Assembly: GCF_006716645.1 (NCBI RefSeq) | Contig: NZ_VFPL01000001.1 | Span: 2,852,001 to 2,916,000 of the forward strand | DNA from: Arcticibacter tournemirensis | Lineage (GTDB): Bacteria; Bacteroidota; Bacteroidia; Sphingobacteriales; Sphingobacteriaceae | Direction of reading: 5' to 3' | DNA length: 64,000 bases | Shown here: piece after piece, positions 51,889-61,144 of the stretch | How positions within the stretch are numbered: the stretch's first letter is position 1 | Layout: each line of letters starts with the position of its first letter | Notes under the pieces: generated by a model | The model's database searches: none | Seen by the model: only the letters and a program-made list of their open reading frames with translations | What the model was told of the DNA's origin: nothing | Made by a program: the position numbers and the translations under genes

Positions 51889-52716
51889 ATGAGAACATGG
51901 TTAATAACCGGAACATCTACCGGTTTGGGCAAGGCACTTACCGAAAAGCTACTGGCAAACGGCGATCGTGTTGTGGGCACGGTTCGCAAAGCGGATGCCT
52001 TAGATGAGCTCAAAAAAGCTTATCCGGAGAATTTATGGGTAGCTGTGCTGGATGTTACAGATACAGCGACTGTCAAAACAGTGGTTGACAAGGCGTTTGC
52101 AGACCTCGGACAGATTGATATTGTGGTTAACAACGCAGGCTACGCTTTATTTTGCTCGGTTGAAGAAGCCAGTGACGAACAGATCGTTCATCAGATCAAT
52201 ACCAACATCATTGGCTCTATCCAGGTTATCAGAGCTGCGTTACCTTACTTCAGGAAGCAAGGACATGGCCGCATTTTGCAACTTTCATCAGCAGGCGGGC
52301 AAACAACTTATCCTAACTTTAGCTATTATCATACCACCAAATGGGCCGTTGAAGGTTTTTGCGATACCATTGCCAAGGAACTGGCGCCATTGAACATTGG
52401 CGTAACCATTGTTGAACCTGGAGCGCATCAAACCTCATTCGGTGCGGGCATGACGACTGCCCCGGTTATGGCAGCGTATGAGAACACGCCGGCCGGCGAA
52501 GTGAGAAGAGCTATTGCCGCGGGCACTTTCCCTATAAAAGGGGACGTTGACAAATCGGTTCAAGCGATGATTGACAGCGTTGAGATTTCACCGGCACCAC
52601 TGCGTTTAGCGCTCGGCGGAGATGCCTATCGTGACATGCGAGCGGCGTTGGTATCTCGCCTGGAGGCACTGGATGCACAGAAAGAGCTTGCATTGGCAAG
52701 TGAAAAAAATGATTAA
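51889..52716 (+). CDS. Short-chain dehydrogenase/reductase (SDR)
   Basis: 275 residues. The NADP-binding site is TGTSTGLGKAL (about 7–17), followed by VVNNAGYALF (NNAG motif, about 80–89), the active-site Ser in ILQLSSAGG and the catalytic YxxxK of YYHTTKWAVEGF. Classical SDR. The substrate is unknown; the family of this sort (retinol/3-oxoacyl-like) reduces carbonyl compounds. It lies between two AraC regulators, one of which probably controls it. Confidence 0.9.
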   Translation: MRTWLITGTSTGLGKALTEKLLANGDRVVGTVRKADALDELKKAYPENLWVAVLDVTDTATVKTVVDKAFADLGQIDIVVNNAGYALFCSVEEASDEQIVHQINTNIIGSIQVIRAALPYFRKQGHGRILQLSSAGGQTTYPNFSYYHTTKWAVEGFCDTIAKELAPLNIGVTIVEPGAHQTSFGAGMTTAPVMAAYENTPAGEVRRAIAAGTFPIKGDVDKSVQAMIDSVEISPAPLRLALGGDAYRDMRAALVSRLEALDAQKELALASEKND

Positions 52717-52728
52717 GTGCTGATTTTT

Positions 52729-52773
52729 AAGACGAATACCGGTTTTTACTATGTTGATACGGGTATTCGTCTT
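52729..52773. terminator. Inverted repeat after the SDR gene
   Basis: AAGACGAATACC and GGTATTCGTCTT, 12-bp perfect stem with a 21-nt loop, 13 nt after the SDR stop. It lacks a T-run, so factor-independent termination is uncertain. Confidence 0.5.
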
Positions 52774-52892
52774 CGGGACGCGAAAATCACTTCCGACGAC
52801 CCTGGCGCTTTTATGGAAGATCTGATACAAAAACACACGCTCAGAAAGTTTCTAAAAGTCGATTTTTCAAATGCTGCTTAGTTCGGCCGCAG

Positions 52893-52900
52893 TAAATTTG
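52893..52900 (+). promoter_or_regulatory. -7 box TAAATTTG for the second AraC gene
   Basis: Exact TAnnTTTG match, 38 nt before ATG 52939. Confidence 0.45.
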
Positions 52901-52938
52901 TAAATTTCCAACGATGACATCGCCAAGATTTATGTTAT

Positions 52939-53676
52939 ATGAAAAAAACGATTTACAATCCGTTCATTCTTGCCCTTAAGGCTCGCAACCTCACAGTAGA
53001 AATCCATCACCACTCGGCATATCAAATTGTCCTGTCGAACGATGCTCCATTTAATTCAACGATCAGCGGATTACTTCACGAAGGGATTCATGGTTTTTTA
53101 ATAAAACCTCACGTTACGCATTTTTGCGAGGCTGAAAATGGAACGTTGAATGTTTTAAATATAGAACCCTATTCGACTATTGGTTTGGAACTGGCAAGCC
53201 GATTTAAAGAAGATCAAGAGTATATCGTCTTCGATACGCCACCGGAAACAAATTCCTTCTTTCAGACACCCAATGACAGTTTAGATATTAATAAATTAGT
53301 TGATGCCTTACTAAATAAGTTGCAGTCAATTGAATATGACGAACGAGTAACAAAAATAGTTGAATACATTAACACTAATTATTTCCGATCAGATATAACA
53401 CCGCAAACATTTGCAGATATCGTTTTTCTTTCTCCGTCTCGTTTAGCGTCGCTCTTTAAGGAACAAACGGGAAGCAGCTTATCAAAGTATCTATTGTGGA
53501 CAAGGCTGCGCCAGGCTATCTATCTCACGCTTTCTGACAAGGACAGAAGTCTTACCGATATTGCCTGCGACACCGGCTTTTACGACCTCCCGCAGTTTAA
53601 TAAATATATGTACGAAATGTTTGGAATGCCTCCTAAGGCGTTGAAGTACAATAGTGATTTGATACAGATTTATTAA
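52939..53676 (+). CDS. AraC-family transcriptional regulator
   Basis: 245 residues. The N-terminal half is β-rich (VEIHHHSAYQIVLSNDAPF) and probably a sensor. The C-terminal half is AraC/XylS-like: RSDITPQTFADIVFLSPSRL, then LTDIACDTGFYDLPQFNKYMYEMFGMPP. Smaller than usual AraC proteins. The quinone-oxidoreductase-like MDR gene begins 178 nt downstream in the same direction and the old yellow enzyme after it, so both may be its targets. Confidence 0.85.
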   Translation: MKKTIYNPFILALKARNLTVEIHHHSAYQIVLSNDAPFNSTISGLLHEGIHGFLIKPHVTHFCEAENGTLNVLNIEPYSTIGLELASRFKEDQEYIVFDTPPETNSFFQTPNDSLDINKLVDALLNKLQSIEYDERVTKIVEYINTNYFRSDITPQTFADIVFLSPSRLASLFKEQTGSSLSKYLLWTRLRQAIYLTLSDKDRSLTDIACDTGFYDLPQFNKYMYEMFGMPPKALKYNSDLIQIY

Positions 53677-53854
53677 TCTGCTTATCCCACGTATATTTAA
53701 TTTAACACTTTGAAGGTATCTCATTGCAGGATCCTCTGCGGTCAGACCTTCATTAACATCAAGTCTCAAATCAGAATAGTGATTTGATACAAGTTTGCGG
53801 CTGCGCTTGTGTGCAACTTTGTGATATCAATTTAAATAATTAAAAAATTATATC

Positions 53855-54796
53855 ATGAAAGCAATCGCATACAAGGAGTTCGGAACCACAGCTGTTTTGC
53901 AAATCGTAGAACAACCAAGACCTACTATTACAGCAGATCAGGTACTTGTAAAAATAAAAGCATTTTCTATCAATCCAATGGACTGGAAAATCAGGAAAGG
54001 AGAAATGACACTCATGTCCGGTTCGAAATTCCCAAAGCATACAGGCGCCGATTTCGCGGGTATTGTGGAGGAAATTGGCGCTTCCGTTGTTGGTGTAAAA
54101 AAAGGCGACGAAGTTTTTGGAGCAGTCAAAAATATGAAAGCAGGTGCTTCAGCCGAATATGTTGTCATAACATCTTCGTTAATCTGGAAAAAGCCTGCCA
54201 ACATCAGCTTTGCTCAGGCGGCTTCTATTCCAGTAGTTGGAAACGCGGCAGTTACCGCAATACAAAAAATGGGTAACATCAATTCGCAAACTACCATCCT
54301 GGTAAATGGCGCTACCGGAGGTTTCGGTATGTTTTTACTTCAATTATTAAAACAACGGGGCGCCAAGGTAACCGCAGTTGCAAGTACAGAGGGTTCAGAC
54401 TTTGCAAAAAAATGGGGCGCAAATTCAGTGATAGATTATACGAAGGAAAATGTGCTTTCCAGGAAAGAAACCTACGACATCGTTATTGATTTATCAAGCA
54501 AAATGGGATACAAAAAGGCTAAACAAATAATGAAGGCTAAAGCACTATTTCTAAACCCCACGCCGAAACCAATTGAAATTCCCCTGGCACTTTTCAAAAA
54601 TTTATTTACGTCCCAAAAACATGTCGTGGTACTTGCAAGTTCATCCACCAAAAACACAAATGTTTTGATCAATGCAATTGAGGATGGGTTACAAATTGAA
54701 GTCGACAAAGTGTTTCCATTTGCGGAGTACAGGGAAGCATACGAATATGCGGAGCAAGGAGGATACATCGGAAAGGTTGCCGTAGAAGTTAATTAA
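53855..54796 (+). CDS. NAD(P)-dependent MDR alcohol dehydrogenase / quinone oxidoreductase
   Basis: 313 residues. GroES-like start MKAIAYKEFGTTAVLQIVEQPRP, cut to its key part LQIVEQPRPTITADQVLVK. The NADP fold has ILVNGATGGFGMFLLQL (about 148–164). No zinc ligands were seen. This matches the zinc-less quinone-oxidoreductase branch. The OYE gene lies 65 nt downstream in the same direction. A CAACTTTG near-match promoter box lies about 40 nt upstream. Confidence 0.88.
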   Translation: MKAIAYKEFGTTAVLQIVEQPRPTITADQVLVKIKAFSINPMDWKIRKGEMTLMSGSKFPKHTGADFAGIVEEIGASVVGVKKGDEVFGAVKNMKAGASAEYVVITSSLIWKKPANISFAQAASIPVVGNAAVTAIQKMGNINSQTTILVNGATGGFGMFLLQLLKQRGAKVTAVASTEGSDFAKKWGANSVIDYTKENVLSRKETYDIVIDLSSKMGYKKAKQIMKAKALFLNPTPKPIEIPLALFKNLFTSQKHVVVLASSSTKNTNVLINAIEDGLQIEVDKVFPFAEYREAYEYAEQGGYIGKVAVEVN

Positions 54797-54861
54797 GATT
54801 TCCGCTTATATTAAAGCATTTTTGTATCATAAATAGCTAAAAAAATAAAATTATTAATATC

Positions 54862-55944
54862 ATGAAATTACTTGAAAAAACACAGTTAGGAAATCTAACA
54901 TTAAAAAATAAGATGGCAATGTCTGCAATGACAAGAAGCCGTGCAGACATAGACGGTGTAGTAGGTGATATAACAGTTCAGTACTATACTCAAAGGGTTA
55001 GTGCTGGTTTGATATTTACTGAAGCCATCAGAATAAGTGAAGAAGCAACAGGTAGTCCGCTTACGCCCGGCATTTACACCACCGCACAGATCGAGGCCTG
55101 GAAAAAAGTCACAAAATCTGTACACGATAATGGAGGTGTCATAATTGCCCAGCTCTGGCATACAGGCCGTGCAGGACATTCAATTGACCGAAATGGTAAA
55201 CTTCCGCTCGCACCTTCCGCACTACCCATACAAGGGATGCAACACTTCACGTCGCAGGGATTAAAAGATTACGAAATTCCTCAGGAAATTACCATAGCGG
55301 AGATTAACCAAACCATAAGTGATTATGGAAAGGCAGCTAAAAATGCAATCGAAGCAGGTTTTGACGGTGTAGAACTTCATGCCGCAAATGGTTATCTGCC
55401 GAGCCAGTTCCTGGCGGAAAGTGCAAACCAGAGAACGGATGAATATGGTGGCAGCATTCCCAAAAAAGCACGTTTCGTACTGGAAGTAATGCAGGAACTG
55501 ATCAATGCTGTTGGTGGGGATAAAGTGGGGATCAAAATTTCGCCTTTTCATCCGTATGGCAATATGATTTTGGATGATCCTGCCGGAACCTACACTTATC
55601 TGGTTGAGGAACTTAACAAACTGGACTTTGCCTATGTGGAATTGATGAAGCGCAGCCCATACTTCCCTTCGCCAGCCCATTACCCTTCTGATGATGAGGT
55701 AGAATTGTTCGGAAGCATGATAAAGCAAACCGTTATCGCTAATGCTGGCTATGATAAAGCTTCAGCTGAAGCAGAACTGGAAAAAGGTATAGCTGGCCTT
55801 GTCTCCTTTGGTACGCTGTTCCTGGCAAATCCTGACCTTCCGGCACGGTTTGAAAAAGACTCAACGCTTAACGAACCGGACAGGGCAACGATGTTTGGAG
55901 GTGGAGCGCAGGGTTATATTGATTATCCATTTTTAAATGATTAA
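54862..55944 (+). CDS. Old yellow enzyme (alkene reductase / N-ethylmaleimide-reductase type)
   Basis: 360 residues, FMN-dependent (β/α)8 barrel. Family marks: MSAMTRSRADIDGVVGD, TEAIRISEEATGSP, IAQLWHTGRAG, then HAANGYLPSQFLAESANQRTD (about 176–196), and a C-terminal GLVSFGTLFLANPDLPARF. It reduces activated double bonds of enones or nitro compounds with NAD(P)H. The MDR gene 65 nt upstream and the AraC gene before it make a probable electrophile-response set. Confidence 0.92.
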   Translation: MKLLEKTQLGNLTLKNKMAMSAMTRSRADIDGVVGDITVQYYTQRVSAGLIFTEAIRISEEATGSPLTPGIYTTAQIEAWKKVTKSVHDNGGVIIAQLWHTGRAGHSIDRNGKLPLAPSALPIQGMQHFTSQGLKDYEIPQEITIAEINQTISDYGKAAKNAIEAGFDGVELHAANGYLPSQFLAESANQRTDEYGGSIPKKARFVLEVMQELINAVGGDKVGIKISPFHPYGNMILDDPAGTYTYLVEELNKLDFAYVELMKRSPYFPSPAHYPSDDEVELFGSMIKQTVIANAGYDKASAEAELEKGIAGLVSFGTLFLANPDLPARFEKDSTLNEPDRATMFGGGAQGYIDYPFLND

Positions 55945-56118
55945 ACCGTAATCCGGCAAACAATTAGAACTTTATTCTTGACAGCCCCAGGTCAGACACA
56001 TTGACAAACGCAGTTATTCTGCTTTAAATTCATCTCCAGGTAAGGTGGAGCGAGACCTGTGTGAGGCAGGGGGGCGAACTTTTTTCAATTGTCCTTCGTA
56101 ATACTAAAAATATTAGCA

Positions 56119-56126
56119 TAAGTTTG
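56119..56126 (+). promoter_or_regulatory. -7 box TAAGTTTG for the dinB–dnaE2 operon
   Basis: Exact TAnnTTTG match 25 nt before ATG 56152. An imperfect palindrome AATACTAAAAATATT ends just upstream and could be a repressor site. Confidence 0.5.
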
Positions 56127-56151
56127 CAGTGCAGAATTGTAGTATTATCAG

Positions 56152-57303
56152 ATGGAGCGGCAGATCATTCATATGGACCAGGATGCTTTCTTTGTTTCGG
56201 TAGAGGTGAGGAAGGATCCGCGACTGGCCGGGAAACCGGTGATTATTGGGGGCACATCCGACAGAGGTGTGGTTTCCTCCTGCAGTTACGAAGCCCGCAA
56301 GTTTGGTGTGCATTCTGCCATGTCGTCGAGGATGGCAAAGATGTTATGCCCGCATGCGGTCTTTATTAAGGGAAATATGGATGAGTACTCCAAAGCCTCC
56401 CATGAAATAACCGACATTCTGAAAGAGCGCGTCCCGCTGATTGAGAAAGCTTCGATCGACGAGCATTATATCGATATGACGGGGATGGACCGCTTCCACA
56501 ACACGCGGCTTTATGCCCACGAATTACGACGGAAGGTGATCAAAGAAACCGGGCTGCCGATTTCTTTCGGGCTTTCGGTAAATAAAACAGTTTCCAAGAT
56601 GTGCACCAATGAGTGTAAGCCTAATGGCGAACTGAATATCGGCCAACCGGAGGTGCGCAACTTCCTGAACCCTCTTTCCATAAAGAAGATCCCAGGACTG
56701 GGTGAGAAGACCTTCCTGAAGCTGAGTGACATGGGCATCAAAAAGATCTATACGCTCTCGCAGATGCATCCTGACCAGATGAACACCGTGCTCGGCAAAA
56801 ACGGTTTGGTACTGCTTCAGAAGGCTAAGGGGATTGACCTGTCGCCCGTGATCCCTTTCCACGAGCAGAAGAGCATTGGTACGCAAAGCACTTTCCGTGC
56901 GGATACTATTGACGTCGACGCTATTAACCATCTTCTCACTTCGATGGTGATGGGCATAGCCTACGATCTGAGGCAAAAGCGGAAGCTCGCCGCCTGCGTT
57001 ACCGTAACGGTGAGGTATTCCAATTTCGAGGATGTCACTAAACAGGCTGTCATTCCGTATACCTCTTTAGACAGCGTGCTGATCCGGAAGGCTAAGGAGC
57101 TCTTCCGGCAGGTGTACCAGAAGCGGATGCTGATCCGCCTGGTGGGGGTGCGGTTATCAAACCTGGTGAGCGGCTTTGAGCAAATCGACCTCTACAGCGA
57201 TTCCAGCGAGCAATACAGCCTTTGCCAGGCGATGGACAAGATCAGGCAGCGTTTTGGTGAGAATGCTATTTCGCTGGCCTCTACCATGGATATAAGCTTA
57301 TAA
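56152..57303 (+). CDS. dinB: DNA polymerase IV (DinB, Y-family)
   Basis: 383 residues. Catalytic acids in MDQDAFFVSVE (Asp9, Asp11) and SIDEHYIDMTG (Asp103, Glu104). The thumb has KKIPGLGEKTFLKLSDMGI, and the little-finger domain covers about 240–345. It copies damaged DNA with low fidelity. The dnaE2 gene begins 5 nt downstream, so it functions as the partner polymerase in an SOS-type mutagenesis set. Neither ImuB nor ImuA is adjacent. Confidence 0.95.
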   Translation: MERQIIHMDQDAFFVSVEVRKDPRLAGKPVIIGGTSDRGVVSSCSYEARKFGVHSAMSSRMAKMLCPHAVFIKGNMDEYSKASHEITDILKERVPLIEKASIDEHYIDMTGMDRFHNTRLYAHELRRKVIKETGLPISFGLSVNKTVSKMCTNECKPNGELNIGQPEVRNFLNPLSIKKIPGLGEKTFLKLSDMGIKKIYTLSQMHPDQMNTVLGKNGLVLLQKAKGIDLSPVIPFHEQKSIGTQSTFRADTIDVDAINHLLTSMVMGIAYDLRQKRKLAACVTVTVRYSNFEDVTKQAVIPYTSLDSVLIRKAKELFRQVYQKRMLIRLVGVRLSNLVSGFEQIDLYSDSSEQYSLCQAMDKIRQRFGENAISLASTMDISL

Positions 57304-57308
57304 ATGCC

Positions 57309-60257
57309 ATGTATTTAAACGTTCACTCCTGGTACAGCCTCCGCTATGGGACTATGTCAGTCGACAAGCTGATTGAAGAAGCGAAGGGGCGTGGAATTAC
57401 GCGCATGGTGCTTACCGATATCAATAACTCCACGGGCGTCATGGAGTTTATCCGCAAATGCCGCAAGTCGGGTGGTATTGAACCCATCGGAGGCATAGAG
57501 TTCAGGCGCGATAAGAAGCTGCTCTATATCGGCATTGCCCGGAGTAAGGAAGGGATGAAGGAGCTCAATGATTTTCTTACAGAACATAACCTGGCAAAGA
57601 AAGAACTTCCGGACCGGCCTCCCTTGTTCGTACACGCCTTTATTGTTTACCCTTTCAGCATGCATGGTCATCCCCTGGGGCCGAATGAGTTTTTAGGCAT
57701 CCGGGCCGACGAACTGCATCTTCTTTATAAGAAGGGTACTGCAGATATTAAAGATAAGTTGCTTGTGCTTCACTCTGTATTTGTTTCTAACCGGATTGAA
57801 TACCGCCTGCATGAGTACCTGAGGGCGATTGATTTGAATACCGTACTGAGTAAAGTGGCGGCTGAGGACCGGTGCCGCGAAACGGACCAGTTTCTGATGC
57901 CCGGAGAACTGGAGGCGAAGTTTGCCAAATATCCTTTTATCCTGGATAATACCAGGCGGCTGCTTGACCAGTGCCGGATGGACTACCCGGAGGGCAAGGT
58001 AAAACTCAACCGGAAGACTTTCACCGGTAACCGGAAGGACGACACAGCCTTGCTGGAAAAACTGGCATGGGAAGGCATGATTTACCGTTATGGCAAAAGT
58101 AACAGGGAAGCCCAAAGGCGACTGAAGTATGAGCTGAAGGTGATCAATGCCCTTGACTTTTGTTCTTACTTCCTGATTACCTGGGATATTATCCGCTACT
58201 CGATGTCGCGAGGCTATTATCATGTAGGCCGTGGCTCGGGGGCCAACAGCATTGCTGCGTACTGCCTGCGGATCACGGATGTGGATCCGATTGAACTGGA
58301 CCTGTATTTCGAGCGCTTCCTCAATGAACAGCGCACTTCGGCTCCCGACTTTGACCTTGACTTTTCATGGGACGAGCGGGAAGATGTACAGGATTATATC
58401 TTCAAACGGTACGGCAGCACACATACTGCTTTGCTCGGCACCATGACGACTTTTCGCGACCGCTCGGTGATCCGCGAGATCGGAAAAGTAATGGGACTGC
58501 CAAAGGCTGAGATCGACAGCTTTACCGACCGCTCGAAGGAGCGCCAGAACCGCGATAATGAAACGTTTAAAAAGATCCTTGCCGTACATGCGCTCATGAG
58601 CGACATGCCCAACCAGCGGAGTATCCATGCCGGAGGTGTGCTGGTTTCGGAAGAGCCCATTACGTATTATACGGCGCTCGACCTGCCGCCCAAAGGCATG
58701 CCTGTAGTGCAATGGGATATGTATGAAGCGGAGGATATTGGCTATGATAAATATGATATCCTGAGTCAGCGGGGGATCGGTCACATCAAGCAGGCGGTAA
58801 ATCTTGTTGAAGAGAACCGGCAGCGCAAGATTGATATCCATAAAGTGAAGGACTTTATGAGTGACCCCAGGCTGAACGAGCGACTGAAAACAGGGGAGAC
58901 CATCGGCTGCTTCTATATTGAATCGCCCGCTATGAGGCAGCTGCTCAATAAACTTCGATGCGATAATTACCCGGTATTAGTAGCCGCAAGCTCGATCATC
59001 AGGCCGGGAGTGGCCTCTTCGGGCATGATGTCGGCCTACATCCGCTATCACCATCGTCCGGAAGACGTCAAATACCTTCACCCGGTATTAAAAGAACAGC
59101 TCGGCGAAACCTATGGGGTGATGGTGTACCAGGAAGATGTAATTAAGGTGTGCATGCATTTTGCAGGTATGGATGGTGCGGATGCGGATATCCTCAGGCG
59201 GGGAATGAGTGGAAAATACCGCTCACGCGTAGAGTTCGACCGCCTCGTCGACCGTTTCTTTAAAGGGGCGCTGCGACTTGGCCGACCCGAAGAAACGGTT
59301 AAAGAGGTGTGGCGACAGGTGTCGAGCTTTGCAGGATACAGCTTCAGCAAGGCCCATTCTGCGAGTTTCGCTGTGGAAAGTTACCAGAGCCTTTTTCTGA
59401 AAACATATTATCCTATTGAGTTCATGGTGGCCGTGCTGAACAATTACGGCGGTTTCTATACCCGCTGGCTGTACGTTCACGAGCTGCAAAAAGCAGGAGC
59501 AACGGTGCATCTGCCCTGTGTAAACCACAGCGACGATGTGGTGAATGTAAAAGGTACCGACTGCTGGCTGGGCTTTGTGGGTATCCAGGGACTGGAGAAC
59601 AAGCTGATTTGCCTGATCCCGGAAGAGCGAAAGCTAAATGGAGCTTACCATAACCTTGAAGATTTTGTAAAACGGACCGTTATCAACCTGGAGCAGGCCA
59701 TCATCCTGATACGGGTCGGGGCATTGCGCTTTACCGGTAAAAATAAGAAGGAGCTGCTCTGGGACGTTCACACCTTGCTGGGCAACAAAGTCAAGCCGCT
59801 GAATGAAACTGAGCTTTTCCAGGTGGAGGCGAAACACTATGAGCTTCCGGAGTTGACCACTACCGCCCTGGAAGATGCTTATCACGAGCTGGAGCTTCTG
59901 GGCTATCCGCTCTCGCTTTCGATGTTCGACCTGCTGAAAACCGGCTTCCGGGGGAATGTGATGGCCAGGCAAATGAATGATTACGTCGGTGCCGTTGTGA
60001 GGATGGTAGGCCTGTATGTTTGCGAGAAGACGGTGCACACAAAAAACAATAAAAAGATGTGGTTCGGTACCTTTCTGGACGTAAAGGGCGACTTCTTCGA
60101 TACGGTGCATTTCCCGGATGCCACGTCCGGCTATCCCTTCAGGGGAGCAGGATGCTATTTAATTGAAGGGAAAGTAGTAGAAGACTTCGGGTATGCCGGG
60201 TTGGAGGTGCGGCGCTTCGCCAAGCTGGAGATTAAGGGAAACCCGGTAATGGAGTGA
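57309..60257 (+). CDS. dnaE2: Error-prone DNA polymerase III alpha subunit (DnaE2-type)
   Basis: 982 residues, 5 nt after dinB. The N-terminal PHP domain is degenerate: NVHSWYS in place of HVHSxYS and LTDINNS in place of LTDHxN. The polymerase core has HVGRGSGANSIAAYCL and the acidic PDFDLDFSWDE (about 350–360). A C-terminal OB-like part (VVRMVGLYVCEKTVHTKNNK) remains. It lacks the longer tail of replicative DnaE. Paired with DinB it forms a translesion or mutagenic polymerase set, known in many Bacteroidota. Proofreading via the PHP site is unlikely. Confidence 0.88.
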   Translation: MYLNVHSWYSLRYGTMSVDKLIEEAKGRGITRMVLTDINNSTGVMEFIRKCRKSGGIEPIGGIEFRRDKKLLYIGIARSKEGMKELNDFLTEHNLAKKELPDRPPLFVHAFIVYPFSMHGHPLGPNEFLGIRADELHLLYKKGTADIKDKLLVLHSVFVSNRIEYRLHEYLRAIDLNTVLSKVAAEDRCRETDQFLMPGELEAKFAKYPFILDNTRRLLDQCRMDYPEGKVKLNRKTFTGNRKDDTALLEKLAWEGMIYRYGKSNREAQRRLKYELKVINALDFCSYFLITWDIIRYSMSRGYYHVGRGSGANSIAAYCLRITDVDPIELDLYFERFLNEQRTSAPDFDLDFSWDEREDVQDYIFKRYGSTHTALLGTMTTFRDRSVIREIGKVMGLPKAEIDSFTDRSKERQNRDNETFKKILAVHALMSDMPNQRSIHAGGVLVSEEPITYYTALDLPPKGMPVVQWDMYEAEDIGYDKYDILSQRGIGHIKQAVNLVEENRQRKIDIHKVKDFMSDPRLNERLKTGETIGCFYIESPAMRQLLNKLRCDNYPVLVAASSIIRPGVASSGMMSAYIRYHHRPEDVKYLHPVLKEQLGETYGVMVYQEDVIKVCMHFAGMDGADADILRRGMSGKYRSRVEFDRLVDRFFKGALRLGRPEETVKEVWRQVSSFAGYSFSKAHSASFAVESYQSLFLKTYYPIEFMVAVLNNYGGFYTRWLYVHELQKAGATVHLPCVNHSDDVVNVKGTDCWLGFVGIQGLENKLICLIPEERKLNGAYHNLEDFVKRTVINLEQAIILIRVGALRFTGKNKKELLWDVHTLLGNKVKPLNETELFQVEAKHYELPELTTTALEDAYHELELLGYPLSLSMFDLLKTGFRGNVMARQMNDYVGAVVRMVGLYVCEKTVHTKNNKKMWFGTFLDVKGDFFDTVHFPDATSGYPFRGAGCYLIEGKVVEDFGYAGLEVRRFAKLEIKGNPVME

Positions 60258-60347
60258 TATTTATCGTTCATGTTAACATTCTGAAAGCTTTTATATCTTA
60301 GTGGACTACCCCCCTAGGTTATCTGTGCTTCAGAAGTGTTGGGAAGG

Positions 60348-60680
60348 CTATTCGATATCTTTTAATAACTCTTTTAATCTGGCAGCAGTGATAGTATCCC
60401 TTTCACTTTTATCATACAAGGTAATCAGGTATATTGTTCCGGGTAAAACATGGGCTACGAATTGAGAAATAATTCTGGCTCCGCCACTTTTTCCCTTGTT
60501 TTTGCTGCCAATAGCCATCCTGATTTTATAGCAGTTCATCCCGATTGAAGTACCTGTTTCGGGGTTCTCTTGCAACTTATCCAATAAACTCCGAAGATCA
60601 TCGGGTAGAGAAGGGTATTTTTTCTTCAGACGTTTAAAATCCGATTGAAACGTATCAGTTAAAATAATCTTATAGGCCAT
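60348..60680 (-). CDS. RelE/ParE-family toxin
   Basis: 110 residues. ILTDTFQSDFKRLKKKYPSL at the start, then NPETGTSIGMNCYKIRMAIGSKNKGKSGG and RIISQFV…TIYLITLYDKSERDTI. It is one of the longer RelE-like toxins that cleave mRNA on the ribosome or act on gyrase. It overlaps the antitoxin gene by 11 nt; antitoxin first. Intact. Confidence 0.85.
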   Translation of the reverse strand: MAYKIILTDTFQSDFKRLKKKYPSLPDDLRSLLDKLQENPETGTSIGMNCYKIRMAIGSKNKGKSGGARIISQFVAHVLPGTIYLITLYDKSERDTITAARLKELLKDIE

Positions 60681-60882
60681 TCAGAAACTGATAAGCATCT
60701 ACTCCTTTTTGGTTGCCGGCCTGAATCTCTTTGCTTTCCTTGAAGCCTTTCTTAAGCCGCGCTTCTATTTTTGTTTCGACCTTAACAGGAGTTTGTTTTA
60801 CACTTAACCCCAACTCTTTAGCCAGGTTAACCAGCAACTCTAATTTTGCAGTGTTCGTTCCTTCTATTATATATGTTGCCAT
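60670..60882 (-). CDS. Antitoxin of the RelE-like pair
   Basis: 70 residues from ATG 60882 (MATYIIEGTNTAKLELLVNLAKELG); the TTG at 60888 is part of the promoter box. A C-terminal tail follows (ETKIEARLKKGFKESKEIQAG, cut to EARLKKGFKESKE). It probably represses its own promoter. Overlap with the toxin 11 nt. Confidence 0.78.
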   Translation of the reverse strand: MATYIIEGTNTAKLELLVNLAKELGLSVKQTPVKVETKIEARLKKGFKESKEIQAGNQKGVDAYQFLNGL

Positions 60883-60885
60883 ATC

Positions 60886-60893
60886 CAAATTTA
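60886..60893 (-). promoter_or_regulatory. -7 box TAAATTTG 3 nt before the antitoxin start
   Basis: Exact TAnnTTTG on the minus strand ending 3 nt before ATG 60882; a leaderless start. Confidence 0.55.
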
Positions 60894-61144
60894 CGATTTT
60901 TTAAATAAAACATTCCTTAATTTCCCGAACAAACACATTAAAAGGATGTTTTTTAACCATACCACTACAGCTTGCTAACATCTGGAAGCACGATTTCTCA
61001 AGGCGGTAGCCATTTCTTTGTCATAGGTAGCGTGTATAAAATAGCTACGGATACTTGAAAGCTTTGGCAAGTTTGATCAATGTTTTTAGCAGGCCATCCA
61101 GCGACAATTTTTAGCCTTGCTAAGTTGTATTTAATCATGTGTAT

